Below, in pieces: positions 37,082-46,497 of a DNA stretch of 49,800 bases (positions are counted from its first letter, which is position 1; each line of letters starts with the position of its first letter). Source of the DNA: Caulobacteraceae bacterium (GTDB taxonomy: Bacteria > Pseudomonadota > Alphaproteobacteria > Caulobacterales > Caulobacteraceae); NCBI GenBank assembly GCA_028290905.1, contig JAQGIW010000293.1, positions 1 through 49,800 on the forward strand. Reading direction: 5' to 3'. Position numbers and translations under genes: made by a program. Under the pieces are notes generated by a model. It made no database searches. It had not been told where the DNA came from and saw only the letters and a program-made list of their open reading frames with translations.

Positions 37082-39205
37082 ATGGATTTGGTGCTGTTGC
37101 TGGTCATCGCGGCCGGCCTGTTGGCCGTGCTCTACGGTGTCGTGCAGACGGCGGCCCTGCTGCGCGCCTCGCCCGGCAACGCCAAGATGCAGGAGATCGC
37201 CGCCGCCATTCAGGAAGGCGCTCAGGCCTATCTGCGCCGGCAGTACACCACCATCGCCATGGTCGGCGTGGTGATCCTGTTGGCGATCTTCTGGCTGATC
37301 GGCTGGACCGAGGCGGTGGGCTTCCTGATCGGCGCGGTGCTCTCTGGCCTGGCCGGCTTCGCCGGCATGCTGATCTCCGTGCGCGCCAATGTGAGGACGG
37401 CCCAGGCCGCCTCCGAAAGTCTCGCCCGCGGCCTCTCCCTGGCCTTCCGCTCCGGCGCGGTCACCGGCATGCTCGTGGCCGGCTTCGCGCTGCTGGGCGT
37501 CGCCGGCTACTACGCCGTGCTCACCAATGTCCTCGGCCTGGAGAACACCAGCCGGGACGTGATCGATTCGCTGGTCGCCCTCGGCTTCGGGGCCTCGCTG
37601 ATCTCCATCTTCGCCCGTCTCGGCGGCGGCATCTTCACCAAGGGCGCCGACGTCGGCGGCGACATGGTGGGCAAGGTCGAGGCCGGCATTCCCGAAGACG
37701 ATCCTCGCAACGCCGCCACCATCGCCGACAACGTGGGCGACAACGTCGGCGACTGCGCCGGCATGGCCGCCGACCTCTTCGAGACCTACGCCGTGACCAC
37801 CGTCGCCACCATGGTGCTGGCGGCGATCTTCTTCCGCGGCCTGCCGGAAGTCTCCAACATGATGCTCCTGCCGCTGGCCATCTGCGGCGTCTGCATCGTC
37901 ACCTCGATCGTCGGGGCCTTCGCCGTGCGGCTGGGCAAGAGCGGGAACATCATGGGCGCCCTCTATCAGGGTCTCATCGTCACCGGTGTCCTCTCCATCG
38001 GCGCGGTCTGGTGGGTGATCAAGTCCCTGGTGCCCGCCGACGGCGTGCACGTCGGGGATCGTCTGGTCAGCCAGAACGAGCTGTTCTACTGCGGCCTCGT
38101 CGGCCTCGCGGTCACCGCCCTCATCGTGGTCATCACCGAGTACTACACGGGCACCGGCTTCCGCCCGGTGAAGTCGATCGCCAAGGCCTCGGTGTCGGGT
38201 CACGGCACCAACGTGATCCAGGGCCTGGCGATGTCCCTCGAAGCCACCGCCGCCCCGGCGCTGGTGATCATCGTCGGCATCGTGATGACCTATCAGTTCG
38301 CGGGCCTGTTCGGCATCGCCATCGCCACCACCACCATGCTGTCGCTGGCCGGCTTCATCGTCGCCCTCGACGCCTTCGGCCCGGTGACCGACAACGCCGG
38401 CGGCATCGCGGAAATGGCCGGGCTCCCCAGCGAGGTTCGGGTGTCCACCGACGCCCTGGACGCGGTCGGCAACACCACCAAGGCGGTGACCAAGGGCTAC
38501 GCCATCGGCTCGGCCGGTCTGGGCGCCCTGGTGCTGTTCGCCGCCTACACCCAGGACCTGAAGTTCTTCTCCGCCAACCCGGACAAGTTCCCCTTCTTCA
38601 ACGGCATGGGCGGCGTCGCCTTCGACCTCTCCAACCCCTACGTCGTGGTCGGTCTGCTGTTCGGCGGCCTGCTGCCCTTCCTGTTCGGCGGCCTTTCCAT
38701 GACTGCGGTGGGCCGGGCGGCGGAGGCGGTGGTGGCCGAGGTTCGCCGCCAGTTCCGCGAAAACCCGGGCATCATGACCTATGAGGTCAAGCCGGAGTAC
38801 GGCCGGGCCGTGGACATCCTCACGCGGGCGGCAATCCGCGAGATGATCGTCCCCTCCCTGCTGCCGGTGGCCTCGCCCATCCTGCTGTTCTTCGTCATCC
38901 AGGCGATCGCCGGCAAGTCGAACGCCTTCTCGGCCCTGGGCGCGATGCTCATGGGGGTGATCGTCACCGGGCTCTTCGTCGCCATCTCAATGACTTCGGG
39001 CGGCGGCGCCTGGGACAACGCCAAGAAGCTGATCGAGGAAGGCCACTACGGCGGCAAGGGCTCGGACGCCCACAAGGCGGCCGTGACCGGCGACACCGTC
39101 GGCGACCCCTACAAGGACACCGCCGGCCCCGCCGTGAACCCCATGATCAAGATCACCAACATCGTCGCCCTGCTGCTCCTGGCGGTGCTGTCACACCAGG
39201 CGTAA
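37082..39205 (+). CDS. hppA: K+-independent membrane H+-translocating pyrophosphatase
   Basis: A 707-residue integral membrane pump that uses pyrophosphate hydrolysis to export protons. It has about 16 membrane helices and the substrate-site motifs [20 protein letters not shown], then [19 protein letters not shown], and near the end [20 protein letters not shown]. The segment [10 protein letters not shown] carries Lys where K+-dependent enzymes have Ala, so by known family biochemistry it should not need K+. ATG 37082 is chosen over ATG 37028 because GGGGAG precedes it and helix 1 begins at once. Confidence 0.97.
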   Translation: MDLVLLLVIAAGLLAVLYGVVQTAALLRASPGNAKMQEIAAAIQEGAQAYLRRQYTTIAMVGVVILLAIFWLIGWTEAVGFLIGAVLSGLAGFAGMLISVRANVRTAQAASESLARGLSLAFRSGAVTGMLVAGFALLGVAGYYAVLTNVLGLENTSRDVIDSLVALGFGASLISIFARLGGGIFTKGADVGGDMVGKVEAGIPEDDPRNAATIADNVGDNVGDCAGMAADLFETYAVTTVATMVLAAIFFRGLPEVSNMMLLPLAICGVCIVTSIVGAFAVRLGKSGNIMGALYQGLIVTGVLSIGAVWWVIKSLVPADGVHVGDRLVSQNELFYCGLVGLAVTALIVVITEYYTGTGFRPVKSIAKASVSGHGTNVIQGLAMSLEATAAPALVIIVGIVMTYQFAGLFGIAIATTTMLSLAGFIVALDAFGPVTDNAGGIAEMAGLPSEVRVSTDALDAVGNTTKAVTKGYAIGSAGLGALVLFAAYTQDLKFFSANPDKFPFFNGMGGVAFDLSNPYVVVGLLFGGLLPFLFGGLSMTAVGRAAEAVVAEVRRQFRENPGIMTYEVKPEYGRAVDILTRAAIREMIVPSLLPVASPILLFFVIQAIAGKSNAFSALGAMLMGVIVTGLFVAISMTSGGGAWDNAKKLIEEGHYGGKGSDAHKAAVTGDTVGDPYKDTAGPAVNPMIKITNIVALLLLAVLSHQA

Positions 39206-39256
39206 GTTCCGCTCATCCCCGCGAACACGGGGACGGGCGGGGGTTAGTGCTGGTCC

Positions 39257-39754
39257 CTACGGCCCTTGCCGGCCGTGGGAGTTGGGGTTGACCTCGGGCT
39301 GCGGCAGGGCGCCGGCGGCGCTGACGCTGCCGAGGAGCTGCTCGAGCACGGTCATCTCACGTCCGCGGGTCGGGGTTTCGCGGTTGTTGTAGGCGATCAC
39401 CCGCCCGTCCTTAAGCGTGAAGATGTTCACCGCGGCCACCTGGTCGTCGCTCTTGCTGAACGAGATGGCGACCACGTCGCGCTTGTTCACCCGCGGATGG
39501 TAGAAGGCCGTGTGGCTCGACACCTGCGAGATGTAGTACCAGGTGTTCTTGTCGAAGGTGGACACCGTCGTCGGCGATCCCAGCCTCGCCAGGACGGTGG
39601 AGCGTGTGTCCCCGCCCACCTTCACGTCGGAGGGTGAATGGTCGACGGCCTGGAAGCCCTGGTAGCTGTTCACCGGAGAGCAGGCGGTGGCGGCCATCAG
39701 GCTGAACCCAAGAACGCTTGTAATCACGGTGGCTGCTGCGGCCTTGCGGAACAT
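39257..39754 (-). CDS. bamE: Outer membrane protein assembly factor BamE (lipoprotein)
   Basis: A 165-residue lipoprotein of the BAM complex, which inserts beta-barrels into the outer membrane. It has a signal peptide with a lipobox-like LMAATAC, then the SmpA/OmlA domain: GFQAVDHSPSDVKVGGDTRS, VLARLGSPTTVSTF, TWYYISQ and NIFTLKDGRVIAYNNRETPT. The C-terminal 30 residues are a low-complexity extension. It is divergent from the CBP3 gene across 117 bp, a conserved alphaproteobacterial arrangement. Confidence 0.92.
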   Translation of the reverse strand: MFRKAAAATVITSVLGFSLMAATACSPVNSYQGFQAVDHSPSDVKVGGDTRSTVLARLGSPTTVSTFDKNTWYYISQVSSHTAFYHPRVNKRDVVAISFSKSDDQVAAVNIFTLKDGRVIAYNNRETPTRGREMTVLEQLLGSVSAAGALPQPEVNPNSHGRQGP

Positions 39755-39871
39755 GATCGATCAACTCGCTCTGGAAACGGCGCGGACGGCTTTGTCCTAC
39801 GGCTGCCGCGCGATGAATTCAACGGCCGCCAAGGGAGCCCAATCCCGCGGCGAAAACGAGGCTGAAGCCCG

Positions 39872-40399
39872 GTGTTCACCCAGCTGCTATCGAAATCCCC
39901 CGCCCGCAAGGCCGCGGAACGCCTCTACGCCGCCGCCGCCGCCCAGGCGCGGGCGCCGGCGATTTATGCGCGCATGGACGTTCCTGACACCGTGGAGGGG
40001 CGCTTCGAACTGCTCACCCTGCATTTGATCCTCCCGATCGACCGCCTGAAGGACGGACCGGCCGGCGCCGCGGCGGTACGGCAGATCCTCTTCGACGTCT
40101 ATGTCGGCAACCTCGACGCCGCCCTGCGCGAGATGGGCGTCGGCGATCTCGCCGTGGGCAAGCGCATGCGCAAGCTGGGCGAGGCCTTCTACGGCCGCGC
40201 CCGGGCGTGCGAGGCGGCGTTCAAAGTCCTCCCAGAGGCGGGGCCTCTGGAGGCGGTCCTCGCCCGCACCGTGTTCGAGGCCGCGCCTGGCGCGGAACCG
40301 GCGGCCCTGGCGGATTATCTGCGGCGCTGTCGCGAATCGCTCGCGGGCGGCGACGTCGAAGCGCTCGTGGCCGGTGCGCCTTCGTGGGCCGAGACGTGA
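39872..40399 (+). CDS. Ubiquinol-cytochrome c chaperone (CBP3 family)
   Basis: A 175-residue protein. It has the CBP3/UQCC landmarks AAERLYAAAAAQARAPAIYA, DTVEGRFELLTLHLILPIDR, RQILFDVYVGNLDAALREMG and VGKRMRKLGEAFYGR. In mitochondria CBP3 helps assemble cytochrome b of the bc1 complex; the bacterial protein is assumed to do the same. Start is GTG 39872. Its stop overlaps the start of the YceD gene (GTGA), so the two are coupled. Confidence 0.9.
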   Translation: MFTQLLSKSPARKAAERLYAAAAAQARAPAIYARMDVPDTVEGRFELLTLHLILPIDRLKDGPAGAAAVRQILFDVYVGNLDAALREMGVGDLAVGKRMRKLGEAFYGRARACEAAFKVLPEAGPLEAVLARTVFEAAPGAEPAALADYLRRCRESLAGGDVEALVAGAPSWAET

Positions 40400-40926
40400 G
40401 CGAGGCGTGGCCATGGGGACGGCTTGTGGCCTGGCCGGCGCCGCGCGGCCCGGAGCGGCGCCTGACCCTCGAGGCCGGACCGGAGGCTCGCGCCCAGATC
40501 GCCCGCGACCTTGATCTCGAGGACGTGCAGCGCCTCGGCGCCTCCATCGTGGTCAGGCCCTGGCTTGACGGCATGGAGATCGAGGGCCGCGTCGAGGCCC
40601 TGGTGACCCGCCTCTGCGGTGTTACCCTCGACCCCTTCGACGTCGTCATCGAGGAGCTCCTCAAGATTCGCCTGGTGCCGGAGGGCAGCCCCAACGCGCC
40701 CCAGGCGGAAGGCGAGATCGTCGTCGACCTCGAGGCGGAGGATCCGCCGGACGAAGCGCCCGGCGAGGGGGCCGACCCCAGCGCCTACGTCGTCGAGGCC
40801 CTCGCCCTGGCGCTCGATCCGTTCCCGAGGAAGCCGGGCGTGGTGTTCGAGCAGCCGGAGGAGAAGGACCCGATTTCGCCTTTCGCCGTCCTCGCCGATC
40901 TCGTCAAACGCCCGCCGTCGGAGTGA
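40396..40926 (+). CDS. DUF177 (YceD-like) protein
   Basis: A 176-residue acidic protein of the DUF177/YceD family. Landmarks are RDLDLEDVQRLGASIVVRPW, VEALVTRLCGVTLDPFDVVI, then an acidic linker and VEALALALDPFPRKPGVVFE. A few residues later comes PFAVLADL. In many bacteria yceD precedes rpmF and plsX; here rpmF is not between it and plsX. YceD has been linked to 23S rRNA maturation in E. coli; that role here is by analogy. GTG 40396 overlaps the CBP3 stop. Confidence 0.88.
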   Translation: MSEAWPWGRLVAWPAPRGPERRLTLEAGPEARAQIARDLDLEDVQRLGASIVVRPWLDGMEIEGRVEALVTRLCGVTLDPFDVVIEELLKIRLVPEGSPNAPQAEGEIVVDLEAEDPPDEAPGEGADPSAYVVEALALALDPFPRKPGVVFEQPEEKDPISPFAVLADLVKRPPSE

Positions 40927-41031
40927 CGTGAGGCAGCCGTGGCAGCGCGTGGCGGGTTGCATCGATGGCGCGCGGCTGTATCGTCCGCCTGCCCTGCCTC
41001 CGGGAGGTTTGAAGGAGCCGATATCGACGCC

Positions 41032-42090
41032 GTGGCCGACCCTCTGGTGATCTCAATCGACGCCATGGGGGGGGACCATGGCCCGTCGATCGTCCTTCCC
41101 GGGGTGGCGAAGGCTCTGCAATCCCACCCTGCCAAGGGCCTTCGCTTCCTGCTGCACGGCGATCTCGCGGCGATGCGGGCGGTGCTGTCCTCGGTCCCCC
41201 GGCTCGCGGAAGTGTGCGAGCTGCGTCCCTCCGAGGGCGTCATCTCCATGGACGCCAAGCCCGCCCATGCCATGCGGCGGGGCAAGGGCACCTCGATGTG
41301 GAACGCCGTCGACAGCGTCAGGACCGGCGAGGCCCGCGCCGCGGTGTCGGCGGGCAACACCGGCGCCCTGATGGCCATCGGCCGGCTGCTGCTGCGCACG
41401 GCGGGCAACCTCGACCGTCCGGCGCTGGTGGCCAACTGGCCGACCCTGCGCGGCGTCACCTCGGTCCTCGACGTGGGGGCGAATGTTAACTGCGACGCCG
41501 AGCGCCTGGTTCAGTTCGCCATCATGGGGGCGGCCTATCACCGCGCCATCCACCACACGGCCCGGCCGACCGTGGGCATCCTCAACGTCGGCACCGAGAC
41601 CGAGAAGGGGCACGAGGAGGTGCGAAGCGCCGACCGCCTGCTTCGCGAACTCGAGCTCGACCTGGCCTATCTCGGCTTCGTCGAGGGCGACGGCATCGCC
41701 AAGGGCGTAGCCGACGTGATCGTCACCGACGGCTTTACGGGAAATGTCGCCGTGAAGACAGCCGAGGGCCTGGCGCGCTTCTTCCGGACCGAGCTGCGCC
41801 AGACCTTGACCGAGAGCCTGCTGGCGCGGGCCGGAGCGCTGATCGCCCGGGGGGCCCTGAGACGGATGAGCGCCCGCCTGGACCCGGGCGCGATCAACGG
41901 TGGGCCATTTCTCGGCCTGAACGGCATCGTGGTGAAAAGCCACGGCAGCGCGGACGCCCGCGGGTTCGCCACGGCGATCCGGCTGGCGGCAAACCTGGCG
42001 GGAAGCGACTTCGTGGGCGAGATCGCCCAGCATCTGACCCGCTCGGCGGCGGAAGGCTCTGCGCCGATCAGAGAGAGAACGGTGGCGTGA
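41032..42090 (+). CDS. plsX: Phosphate acyltransferase PlsX
   Basis: This 352-residue enzyme makes acyl-phosphate from acyl-ACP and phosphate, the first step toward glycerolipids in most bacteria. It begins LVISIDAMGGDHGPSIVLPG. It has AMRRGKGTSMWNAVD, AVSAGNTGALMA, LDVGANVNCDAERL, GILNVGTETEKGHE, VTDGFTGNVAVKTAEG and GINGGPF-type C-terminal motifs. GTG 41032 is the chosen start, with GGAG about 14 nt upstream, longer than usual; ATG 41065 lies inside the conserved SIDAMGGD segment and is unlikely. It overlaps fabH by 4 nt. Confidence 0.96.
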   Translation: MADPLVISIDAMGGDHGPSIVLPGVAKALQSHPAKGLRFLLHGDLAAMRAVLSSVPRLAEVCELRPSEGVISMDAKPAHAMRRGKGTSMWNAVDSVRTGEARAAVSAGNTGALMAIGRLLLRTAGNLDRPALVANWPTLRGVTSVLDVGANVNCDAERLVQFAIMGAAYHRAIHHTARPTVGILNVGTETEKGHEEVRSADRLLRELELDLAYLGFVEGDGIAKGVADVIVTDGFTGNVAVKTAEGLARFFRTELRQTLTESLLARAGALIARGALRRMSARLDPGAINGGPFLGLNGIVVKSHGSADARGFATAIRLAANLAGSDFVGEIAQHLTRSAAEGSAPIRERTVA

Positions 42091-43067
42091 CCGCAAACGT
42101 ACGTAGTGTGGTGACCGGCGTGGGCGGCTGCCTGCCCCCTGGCGTGGTGACCAACGACGATCTCGCCGCCTTCGTGGACACCAACGACGCCTGGATCGTG
42201 GAGCGAACCGGCATCCACTCCCGCCGCCGCGCCGCGGAGGACCAGGCGACCTCTGATCTCGCCGTCGAGGCGGCGCGCAAGGCTCTGGCCCAGGCTGGGC
42301 GGAGCGCGGACGACGTCGACATGATCCTCGTCGCCACCACCACCCCGGACCTCACGTTTCCGGCCACCGCCGCCATCGTGCAGCGCAAGCTCGGCGCGCC
42401 GGTCGGCATCGCCTTCGACGTCCAGGCGGTCTGTTCCGGCTTCGTCTACGCCCTGGCCGTGGCCGACAACTTCGTCGTCCGCGGCCTCGCCCGCTGCGCC
42501 CTGGTGATCGGGGCCGAGACCATGACCCGACTGATGGACTGGACCGACCGGGGCACCTGCGTCCTGTTCGGCGACGGGGCCGGCGCCGTTGTGCTGGAAC
42601 CCAGGGCGGGGGAGGGGACCACCGCCGATCGCGGGATCCTCGGCTTCGCCTTGCGCGCCGACGGGGCCAAGCAGGACCTCCTCTACGTGGACGGCGGACC
42701 CTCGACGACCGGGACGGTGGGCAAGCTGCGGATGCAGGGCAACCAGGTGTTCCGCCACGCCGTCGTCAACATCAGCGAGGCGGTGCTCGCCGCGGCGGAA
42801 ACCGCCGGGGTGACCATGGCCCAGGTGGACTGGTTCATCCCTCATCAGGCGAACCAGCGCATCCTTGAAGGCGTCGCCAAGCGCCTGGGCATCGACGGGA
42901 CGCGAGTGATCTCCACCGTGGCCGAGCACGCCAACACCTCGGCGGCGTCCATCCCCCTGGCCCTGGCCACGGGCATCGAGGATGGCCGCATCCGGCCGGG
43001 CCAGCTCCTGCTGCTCGAGGCCATGGGCGGAGGCCTGACGTGGGGGGCGGTGGTCCTGCGTCTCTAG
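42087..43067 (+). CDS. fabH: 3-oxoacyl-ACP synthase III
   Basis: This 326-residue enzyme starts fatty-acid chains by condensing acetyl-CoA with malonyl-ACP. Recognised segments are TGVGGCLPPGVVTNDDLA and VDTNDAWIVERTGIHSRR, the active Cys in FDVQAVCSGFVYAL, then the GDGAGAVVLEP loop, FIPHQANQRI (catalytic His) and EHANTSAASIPLAL (catalytic Asn). Start GTG 42087 overlaps the plsX stop (GTGA), so translation is coupled. Confidence 0.97.
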   Translation: MTANVRSVVTGVGGCLPPGVVTNDDLAAFVDTNDAWIVERTGIHSRRRAAEDQATSDLAVEAARKALAQAGRSADDVDMILVATTTPDLTFPATAAIVQRKLGAPVGIAFDVQAVCSGFVYALAVADNFVVRGLARCALVIGAETMTRLMDWTDRGTCVLFGDGAGAVVLEPRAGEGTTADRGILGFALRADGAKQDLLYVDGGPSTTGTVGKLRMQGNQVFRHAVVNISEAVLAAAETAGVTMAQVDWFIPHQANQRILEGVAKRLGIDGTRVISTVAEHANTSAASIPLALATGIEDGRIRPGQLLLLEAMGGGLTWGAVVLRL

Positions 43068-43168
43068 AGCGCGTTCCGAAAAGCGGAACCGGTTTTCGGG
43101 GCAAAATGCGCGTCAAAACAAAGAACTAGAGCGGCGATCTGATTCCATCAGATCGCAGCACGCTCTAG
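43065..43168. repeat. Palindromic intergenic repeat of alphaproteobacterial type
   Basis: The element starts at the fabH stop and spans about 100 bp. CCGAAAA (43076-43082) pairs with TTTTCGG (43093-43099). CTAGAGCG (43126-43133) and GCGATCTGA (43134-43142) pair with TCAGATCGC (43148-43156) and CGCTCTAG (43161-43168), forming a long stem. TAGAGCG also occurs at the left end (43065-43071). Elements with this wording (AGAGCGCGTTCCGAAAAG..., CCGGTTTTCGG) are widespread between alphaproteobacterial genes. It may terminate fabH transcription or act at RNA level; neither is shown here. Confidence 0.8.
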
Positions 43169-43260
43169 CATCGGCACGATGTCTATTCCGTCGGGGGTGC
43201 GGTTTCGTGTCTCTTGACGCGCCTCCCGCGACAATTCACTTTGATTTTCCGAGGGAATTA

Positions 43261-43563
43261 ATGACCGACAAGACCTTGACCCGCGCGGACCTCACCGACG
43301 CCCTGCACGAGCAGGTGGGCCTCAGCCGCCAGGATTGCGCGGGGTTGGTGGAGCGCACCCTTGACTTGGTGGCCGAGGCCATGGAGCGGGGCCACATCGT
43401 CAAGCTGTCGGGGTTCGGGGTCTTCCAGGTGCGGTCCAAGCGCGAGCGCATGGGCCGCAATCCCAAGACCGGCGAGCCGGCGACCATCGCCCCGCGGCGG
43501 GTGATCGGCTTTCGCGCCTCGCAGGTGCTGAAGGCGCGGATCGACCGCGCCCTGGAGAAGTAG
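43261..43563 (+). CDS. ihfA: Integration host factor subunit alpha
   Basis: A 100-residue DNA-bending protein that pairs with IhfB. It has the histone-like signature (LTRADLTDALHEQVGLSRQD, VKLSGFGVFQVRSKRERMGR) and the beta-arm NPKTGEPATIAPRRVIGFRA with the Pro that intercalates DNA. ATG 43261 is preferred over the upstream GTG 43207 because GAGGGA lies just before it and the resulting length is normal. The MerR-type gene follows 9 nt later. Confidence 0.95.
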   Translation: MTDKTLTRADLTDALHEQVGLSRQDCAGLVERTLDLVAEAMERGHIVKLSGFGVFQVRSKRERMGRNPKTGEPATIAPRRVIGFRASQVLKARIDRALEK

Positions 43564-43572
43564 GCCCCTCGC

Positions 43573-43944
43573 TTGGCGGGCAAGGGTCCAGACGCCTTCC
43601 GGACCATATCGGAGGCGGCGGCGGAGGTCGGCGCCCCACCCCACGTCCTGCGGTTCTGGGAGACCCGATTCAGCTTCATCCGGCCGGTCAGGCGGGGCGG
43701 CGGCCAGCGCTTCTACCGGCCCCGCGACATCGAACTTCTGGCGGCGGTGCGCCGGCGCCTGCACGACGAGGGCCTGTCGATCCGCGAGGTCCAGCGCCTT
43801 TCCCGCGCGGCCCTGCTGGAGGGCGGCGAACCGCCGGCTGCCCCCGCGAATTTACCCACCGGGAGCTCCGTCGACCGGCTTCGGGCCGCACTCTCGGCCG
43901 CCCTCGCCGCCAAGACCCGCCTCGACGCCCTCCTGCATCACTGA
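43573..43944 (+). CDS. MerR-family transcriptional regulator
   Basis: A 123-residue regulator with an N-terminal MerR helix-turn-helix: [25 protein letters not shown], then the wing residues [21 protein letters not shown] second helix pair follows ([12 protein letters not shown]), and a short dimerisation coil at the end. No metal-binding cysteines are present, so it is not a metal sensor of the classical kind. Start is TTG 43573. The ihfA-MerR-tRNA-Pro order is conserved in related bacteria; its targets are unknown. Confidence 0.9.
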   Translation: MAGKGPDAFRTISEAAAEVGAPPHVLRFWETRFSFIRPVRRGGGQRFYRPRDIELLAAVRRRLHDEGLSIREVQRLSRAALLEGGEPPAAPANLPTGSSVDRLRAALSAALAAKTRLDALLHH

Positions 43945-44054
43945 GGATCGTCCGGAGCGTGGGAATCCTGCCCGCTCTTCCCTTCGTTCTGCAGACTCGG
44001 ACGGCGCTGACAAGGGCGGGCTGGAAGCCCGCGCTCCGTGCCCGGGATTAGCAA

Positions 44055-44083
44055 TTGCCGCCAGAGATCAGCCTCTCTATAAG
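44055..44083 (+). promoter_or_regulatory. Promoter of tRNA-Pro
   Basis: TTGCCG (44055-44060) and TATAAG (44078-44083) are separated by exactly 17 nt, fitting a housekeeping sigma-70 promoter. Transcription would start near 44090, just before the tRNA at 44101. Confidence 0.65.
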
Positions 44084-44100
44084 GCCGCTTCTCCCTGCAT

Positions 44101-44177
<77 letters not shown>

Positions 44178-44231
44178 TGCGCGTCCGCTCTCGTGGGCGC
44201 GCGCAGGGATACTTCGACAGGCGCCGGAACG

Positions 44232-45338
44232 ATGATCGCCCTTTCCAGAGCCTCCTCGATCGCGGCCCCCCCCAGGGTTGACCTGGGGGGACGTTCGCGC
44301 GTGGTCGCGATGTGGCTCTTCCTTGTCGCGGCCTTCGTCTACGCCATGGTGGTGGTGGGCGGCGCGACCCGCCTGACGGGATCGGGCCTTTCCATCACCG
44401 AATGGAAACCGCTCACCGGCGCCTTGCCGCCGTTGTCGGCTCACGCCTGGGCCGAGCTATTCGCCAAGTACCGGGCGACCTCGCAATATCGCCTGATCAA
44501 TCAGGGGATCAGCCTCTCGGAATTCCAGGTGCTGTTCTGGTGGGAGTGGGCGCATCGCCTGCTCGGCCGCGCGGTGGGCATGGTCTTCGCCCTTCCGCTG
44601 GCGGCCTTGATCGTCCTTCGCCGGATCCCCCGCCGCCTCGTGGGACGCTGCATCCTGCTGCTGGTCCTGGGCGGACTGCAGGGGCTCGTGGGTTGGTGGA
44701 TGGTCAAGAGCGGCCTGGAGGGGAGGGCCTCGGTCGCCCCGGAGCGGCTGGCGGTTCACCTGGGCCTCGCCCTGGCTCTCCTGGCCGCCCTGGTGTGGAC
44801 GGCCCTCGACGCCTGGGCCGGCGATCCGCCCAGGGCCGCCGCCCAGGCGCGCGGGGGCGTCGCCGCCTCGGCCCTGTTCGCCGCCGGCGTATACCTACAG
44901 TGCCTGATGGGGGCCCTGGTGGCGGGAAACGGCGGCGGCCGCGTGGACACCGACTGGCCCTTGATGGGCGGCCAAGTCGTCCCGGATGACTACTGGCAGG
45001 GGGGCCTGTGGGCGACCGTGGCGCACGGGCGTTCGGCCGGCCAGTTCGACCACCGTCTCTTCGCCTACCTCTTGCTGGCCGGGGGCATCGCCCTCCTGGT
45101 CCATCGCCTGCGCGCCCGGGCAGGCGCGCGGAGCGAGACGATACTCACCGCCTCCTGCGTGGCCCTGCTGATTGTCCAGGCGGGCCTCGGGATTGCGACG
45201 CTGCGGGCTGGCGACCCCCTGGTGCTCGCCCTGGCCCATCAGGCCAACGCCGCCCTTCTGCTGAGCCTCACCGTTGCGCTGGCGTGGCGCTCGGCGCGCT
45301 GGAGCGGTATCATGCTACCACACTATCAAACCCGTTGA
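44232..45338 (+). CDS. ctaA: Haem A synthase
   Basis: A 368-residue membrane protein that oxidises the C8 methyl of haem O to give haem A for aa3-type oxidases. It has eight membrane helices in two four-helix halves. Motifs include [35 protein letters not shown] (haem-ligand His), [13 protein letters not shown], and in the second half [12 protein letters not shown] and [13 protein letters not shown] with the matching His residues. ATG 44232 fits the family length; the ribosome binding site is weak. It follows tRNA-Pro by 54 nt. Confidence 0.95.
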   Translation: MIALSRASSIAAPPRVDLGGRSRVVAMWLFLVAAFVYAMVVVGGATRLTGSGLSITEWKPLTGALPPLSAHAWAELFAKYRATSQYRLINQGISLSEFQVLFWWEWAHRLLGRAVGMVFALPLAALIVLRRIPRRLVGRCILLLVLGGLQGLVGWWMVKSGLEGRASVAPERLAVHLGLALALLAALVWTALDAWAGDPPRAAAQARGGVAASALFAAGVYLQCLMGALVAGNGGGRVDTDWPLMGGQVVPDDYWQGGLWATVAHGRSAGQFDHRLFAYLLLAGGIALLVHRLRARAGARSETILTASCVALLIVQAGLGIATLRAGDPLVLALAHQANAALLLSLTVALAWRSARWSGIMLPHYQTR

Positions 45339-45374
45339 AAATCAACTGGCTTTCCGCTTTCCAGCGCTGCGTGC

Positions 45375-45401
45375 TTGACACATCCGGCGTCGGCCTATAC
45401 C
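45375..45401 (+). promoter_or_regulatory. Possible promoter of rplM-rpsI
   Basis: TTGACA (45375-45380) is a perfect -35. TATACC (45396-45401) lies 15 nt further, shorter than the ideal 17. It sits 64 nt before the rplM ATG, in the only gap upstream of this operon. The spacing makes the exact -10 uncertain. Confidence 0.5.
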
Positions 45402-45464
45402 AGCCGCGCCTCACTCTGGCGCCGGCCGCTTTGCCGTCGCGCCGATCCGGGGCCCGCGGCTGAC

Positions 45465-45941
45465 ATGACCACCAAGACGACCACCTATCTGAAGGCCGCC
45501 ACCGTCGAGAAGCAGTGGATCGTGGTCGACGCGCGCGACGCCGTCGTCGGCCGCCTCGCCACCTTCATCGCCATGCGGCTGCGCGGCAAGCATCGGCCGG
45601 ACTACACGCCCAACGTCGATTGCGGCGACCACGTCGTGGTCATCAACGCAGACAAGGTGAAGTTCACCGGCCGCAAGCTCGACCAGAAGACCTACTACTG
45701 GCACACCGGCCATCCCGGCGGCATCAAGGAACGCACGGCGGGCAAGATCCTGGCCGGCCGGTTCCCCGAGCGCGTGCTGGAAAAGGCCGTCGAGCGCATG
45801 CTTCCCAAGGAGAGCCCCCTTGCCCGCAAGCAGCTGACTCATCTCAAGCTCTACAATGGCGCCGAGCATCCCCATGAGGCGCAGAACCCCCAGGTTGTAG
45901 ATTTCGCCTCCATGAACGCCAAGAACAGCCGGAGCCAGTAG
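45465..45941 (+). CDS. rplM: 50S ribosomal protein L13
   Basis: A 158-residue primary rRNA-binding protein of the large subunit. Landmarks are [71 protein letters not shown] and the C-terminal [19 protein letters not shown] 45465 gives the normal length; an earlier in-frame TTG overlaps the -35 box and is rejected. It is followed directly by rpsI, the universal pairing. Confidence 0.98.
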   Translation: MTTKTTTYLKAATVEKQWIVVDARDAVVGRLATFIAMRLRGKHRPDYTPNVDCGDHVVVINADKVKFTGRKLDQKTYYWHTGHPGGIKERTAGKILAGRFPERVLEKAVERMLPKESPLARKQLTHLKLYNGAEHPHEAQNPQVVDFASMNAKNSRSQ

Positions 45942-45943
45942 TC

Positions 45944-46414
45944 ATGAGCGAGACCCACGGCTTCGAAGCCCTCCAGAGCCTCTCCTCCACGCCGGCCCAG
46001 CCGGCCGCGGAACCCCAGATCGACAAGGACGGCCGCGCCTACGCCACCGGCAAGCGCAAGAACGCGGTCGCCCGCGTCTGGATCAAGCCCGGCCGCGGCA
46101 AGGTGACGATCAATGGCCGCGACCAGGAGGTCTATTTCGCCAGGCCGGTCCTGCGCATGATGATCGCCCAGCCGCTGCAGATCGCCGATCGGCTCGGTCA
46201 GTTCGACGTCGTCGCCACGGTTGAAGGTTCGGGCCTCTCCGGCCAGGCTGGCGCCGTGCGCCACGGCATCTCCAAGGCCCTGACCTACTACGAGCCCGGC
46301 CTGCGCGCCGTTCTCAAACCCCACGGTTTTCTCACCCGCGACAGCCGGGTCGTGGAGCGGAAGAAGTACGGCAAGGCCAAGGCGCGACGCAGCTTCCAGT
46401 TCTCGAAGCGCTAA
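45944..46414 (+). CDS. rpsI: 30S ribosomal protein S9
   Basis: A 156-residue small-subunit protein near the P site. It has [20 protein letters not shown], the middle [20 protein letters not shown], and the C-terminal [20 protein letters not shown] followed by [10 protein letters not shown], whose last Arg contacts P-site tRNA. An alphaproteobacterial N-terminal extension of about 30 residues precedes the core. It starts 2 nt after rplM and is followed by an intrinsic terminator. Confidence 0.98.
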   Translation: MSETHGFEALQSLSSTPAQPAAEPQIDKDGRAYATGKRKNAVARVWIKPGRGKVTINGRDQEVYFARPVLRMMIAQPLQIADRLGQFDVVATVEGSGLSGQAGAVRHGISKALTYYEPGLRAVLKPHGFLTRDSRVVERKKYGKAKARRSFQFSKR

Positions 46415-46441
46415 GGGCGTACGCCTCGGCAGAGTCGCGAA

Positions 46442-46472
46442 GAGCGCTTCGGCCCCGCCGAGGCGCTCTTTT
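46442..46472 (+). terminator. Rho-independent terminator after rpsI
   Basis: GAGCGCTTCGG (46442-46452) pairs with CCGAGGCGCTC (46458-46468), 11 bp with one G-T pair, around the loop CCCCG. TTTT (46469-46472) follows directly. It lies 27 nt after the rpsI stop and ends the rplM-rpsI operon before argC. Confidence 0.85.
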
Positions 46473-46497
46473 CCATTTTGGCGACAGCGAGCTCCCC

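Noticed and set aside
37037-38203. 388-codon open frame antisense to hppA
   Set aside because: The sense strand encodes a textbook H+-pyrophosphatase. The antisense product is rich in His, Asp and Gly repeats typical of reversed membrane-protein codons.
39206-39240. CATCCCCGCGAACACGGGGA after hppA resembles a type I-E CRISPR repeat
   Set aside because: Only one copy is present, with no spaced repetition and no cas genes. It is better read as a small hairpin after hppA.
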